DNA from: Candidatus Synechococcus spongiarum
GTDB lineage: Bacteria > Cyanobacteriota > Cyanobacteriia > PCC-6307 > Cyanobiaceae
Assembly: GCF_900047545.1 (NCBI RefSeq)
Contig: NZ_FITM01000145.1
Span: 1-44,008 of the forward strand
Length of the DNA: 44,008 bases
Reading direction: 5' to 3'
Shown here: piece after piece, positions 42,952-44,008 of the stretch
Layout: every line of letters begins with the position of its first letter
How positions within the stretch are numbered: the stretch's first letter is position 1
Position numbers and translations under genes: made by a program
The notes under the pieces: generated by a model
The model's database searches: none
Seen by the model: only the letters and a program-made list of their open reading frames with translations
What the model was told of the DNA's origin: nothing

Positions 42952-43026
42952 TGCCCGTGGTGGGATTTGAACCCGCACTGAGGCGATTTTTAAGTCGCCT
43001 GTCTCTGCCAGTTGGACTACACGCGC
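42952..43026 (-). tRNA. tRNA-like gene with TAA anticodon and eight-base anticodon loop
   Basis: Read leftward, the 75 bases fold as a class I cloverleaf. The acceptor is GCGCGTG with CACGGGC (one G-G mismatch), the D-arm has GTC/GAC with AACTGGCAGA, the anticodon stem is GGCGA/TCGCC around an eight-base loop CTTAAAAA, the variable loop is TCAGT, and the T-arm is GCGGG TTCAAAT CCCAC (one mismatch). The discriminator is A. TAA would read UUA (leucine), but leucine tRNAs have a long variable arm and this one does not. So it is either a degenerate tRNA or a tRNA-like RNA; canonical tRNA-Leu is unlikely. Confidence 0.65.
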
Positions 43027-43244
43027 CGGCGTTGGGCTGAGGTCTTCAACCCAGGACAGACCGTCAAGGGGACTGCATGAATTGCATGCAGCAGGTTGCT
43101 AATCTGCATCAAGACGCAACTGGCTTCATGATCTCTTATGTCATTCTGCAACAATTTATTACATTCCCGCAAGAGATTCGGCGATTCTTCACCACTGAAT
43201 TTCAGAGGGAAAGATAGTTATTCTAGACACATATAATTACAATT
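43027..43244. other. AT-richer intergenic region with a small hairpin
   Basis: About 220 bases without a gene, upstream of both the tRNA-like gene (minus) and the haloperoxidase-like remnant (plus). Positions 43073-43091 form a perfect seven-pair hairpin (CTGCATG with CATGCAG, loop AATTG). The base composition is visibly lower in GC than the core region to the left. Confidence 0.5.
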
Positions 43245-44008
43245 ATGGAAATCAATCTTTCCAGGCGAAAATTTCTACTGGCCACCGCTGGCGCACCAGC
43301 GTCGCCACTTTGATCACAGGCTGCCCTTCTCCCCGTATGGCGCCCTTTATCACTGATCTTCCTATGGGGCACAGATCATCAAACCACAGCACTAGAAGAC
43401 CGTCTTTCAGTCTGTGGATGCGGCCTTGCAGAGGTGCGGGACCAAGGGATTTCTCCACGCCAGGCGGCCTATAATTACAGCGTGGCCACGGCCGCCGGTT
43501 TTCTTGCCGCCAACGGGATTGTTCAGGCCTATGGAGAACCTTTTGGAATTGGCGCCGGACCACGTGATGCCAACTCGGAAGTTACCTACAGGATTGCTTT
43601 TGCAGAGACGGCGGCTGAAGTCTTCCAACAACCTTTCCTGTTTGAGCGCATTGCCTTCCTGAACCAGTTTCCCAACAACGAGGCCAAGGCCTTGGGGGTC
43701 CAATGGGGCAAGGCAGTGGGGCGGCGAATCTGTGAAACTCGCACCAATGACGGCTCCGAGCCCAGCGAAGTCAATTATTATCTTGGCCGTTACAGGCCGA
43801 CGGTCCGATGTGTTGTGCTGGCACCCGACCGGTTCGTTCTACGGCGCCACACTGGGTCCGGCATTTGCATCGTTTGATCGGGGTTTACGTCCAGGATAGG
43901 GAAAAATGAAGTCCTGGATGATGACAAGCAGTTCACAGTTTCTTGGGAAAGTCTGGGAAATTGGATCTTTACAGCAGCGCGGGAGTCAGATTGAGCCTAT
44001 TTTGAGCC
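43245..44008 (+). pseudogene. Decayed Tat-exported protein, resembling vanadium-dependent haloperoxidase / PAP2 superfamily
   Basis: Frame starts at the ATG at 43245 with MEINLSRRKFLLATAGA, a twin-arginine signal, but a TGA interrupts it at 43311. The same frame then runs to about 43800, including DQGISPRQAAYNYSVATAAG and ALGVQWGKAVGRRICETRTN followed by DGSEPSEVNYYLGRYRPT. This layout (GKAV..I...R.NDGS, then GRYRPT) resembles the helical N-terminal half of vanadium haloperoxidases. The likeness then continues in another frame (WHPTGSFYGATLGPAF, RPG). A TAG at 43897 stands where a GWG motif would be expected, and SSSQF with GKVWEIGSLQQRGSQIEP follows to the window edge. So at least two stops and one frameshift are visible. 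The family call rests on pattern memory only. Confidence 0.5.

Noticed and set aside
42952-43026. Ordinary tRNA-Leu(TAA)
   Set aside because: Leucine tRNAs have a long variable arm, and the cyanobacterial UAA gene usually carries a group I intron; here the variable loop has five bases and the anticodon loop eight.
42952-43026. tRNA-like gene as attachment site of an island to its right
   Set aside because: Integration normally uses the 3' end of the tRNA gene, which here faces ndhL, not the decayed region; no integrase or repeated tRNA end is visible in the window.
43252-43563. Minus-strand frame of 103 codons near the right end
   Set aside because: It lies opposite the haloperoxidase-like remnant, which shows a Tat signal and family-like motifs on the plus strand; the minus frame has neither a ribosome-binding site nor recognisable motifs.

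Overview
The window looks like a stretch of core chromosome from a picocyanobacterium of the Synechococcus/Prochlorococcus/Cyanobium type with fairly GC-rich DNA. Evidence is the gene content: split RNA polymerase (rpoB followed by a separate rpoC1), CP12, NdhL, a Tab2-type RNA-binding protein, three-subunit PntA1/PntA2/PntB transhydrogenase, the AAR/ADO alkane pair, and cyanobacterial families DUF3493, DUF3007 and DUF2301. The species cannot be fixed from the sequence alone.

Layout, left to right. Positions 1-5426 (minus) are a transcription/translation block read leftward: rpsT, tatD, rpoB, rpoC1. The last 150-180 bases at the left edge are AT-rich, and the rpoC1 frame runs there into sequence that looks like an adhesin repeat, not RNA polymerase. 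From 5499 come hisD (plus), then rpiA, an HtrA-type protease and a calcineurin-like phosphodiesterase (minus). The rimP-nusA-ylxR-infB operon occupies 9844-16283. After a DUF3493 gene and tRNA-Thr(CGT) there is a minus-strand group of aspartoacylase plus pntB, pntA2 and pntA1; the three pnt genes are translationally coupled.

Positions 20907-22889 hold a glutathionyl-hydroquinone-reductase-like gene, a DUF2301 membrane protein and a small conserved protein. Next come cp12 and a glycine betaine/proline ABC transporter (proV, proW, proX), then folD (minus) and a membrane HD phosphohydrolase of the PgpH type (plus). An orphan MalG-type permease and a site-2 protease (minus) follow, then trpF (plus).

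Positions 32967-37381 (minus) form a lipid/hydrocarbon block read leftward: ado, aar, accA, SDR, folE. A creatininase-family gene diverges from a coupled trio: S1-domain protein, Tab2 and PgeF. The right end has a YciI protein, trpA, DUF3007 and ndhL. Beyond ndhL lie an abnormal tRNA-like gene and a decayed Tat-exported gene resembling vanadium haloperoxidase, broken by stops and a frameshift and cut by the window edge.

Themes: most genes are housekeeping in conserved order. The least ordinary items are the rpoC1/adhesin junction, the tRNA-like gene with an eight-base anticodon loop, the haloperoxidase-like remnant, the large two-part ProW, and the closeness of a CBS-carrying osmolyte transporter to a putative c-di-AMP phosphodiesterase. 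I see no CRISPR array, insertion sequence, rRNA or prophage.
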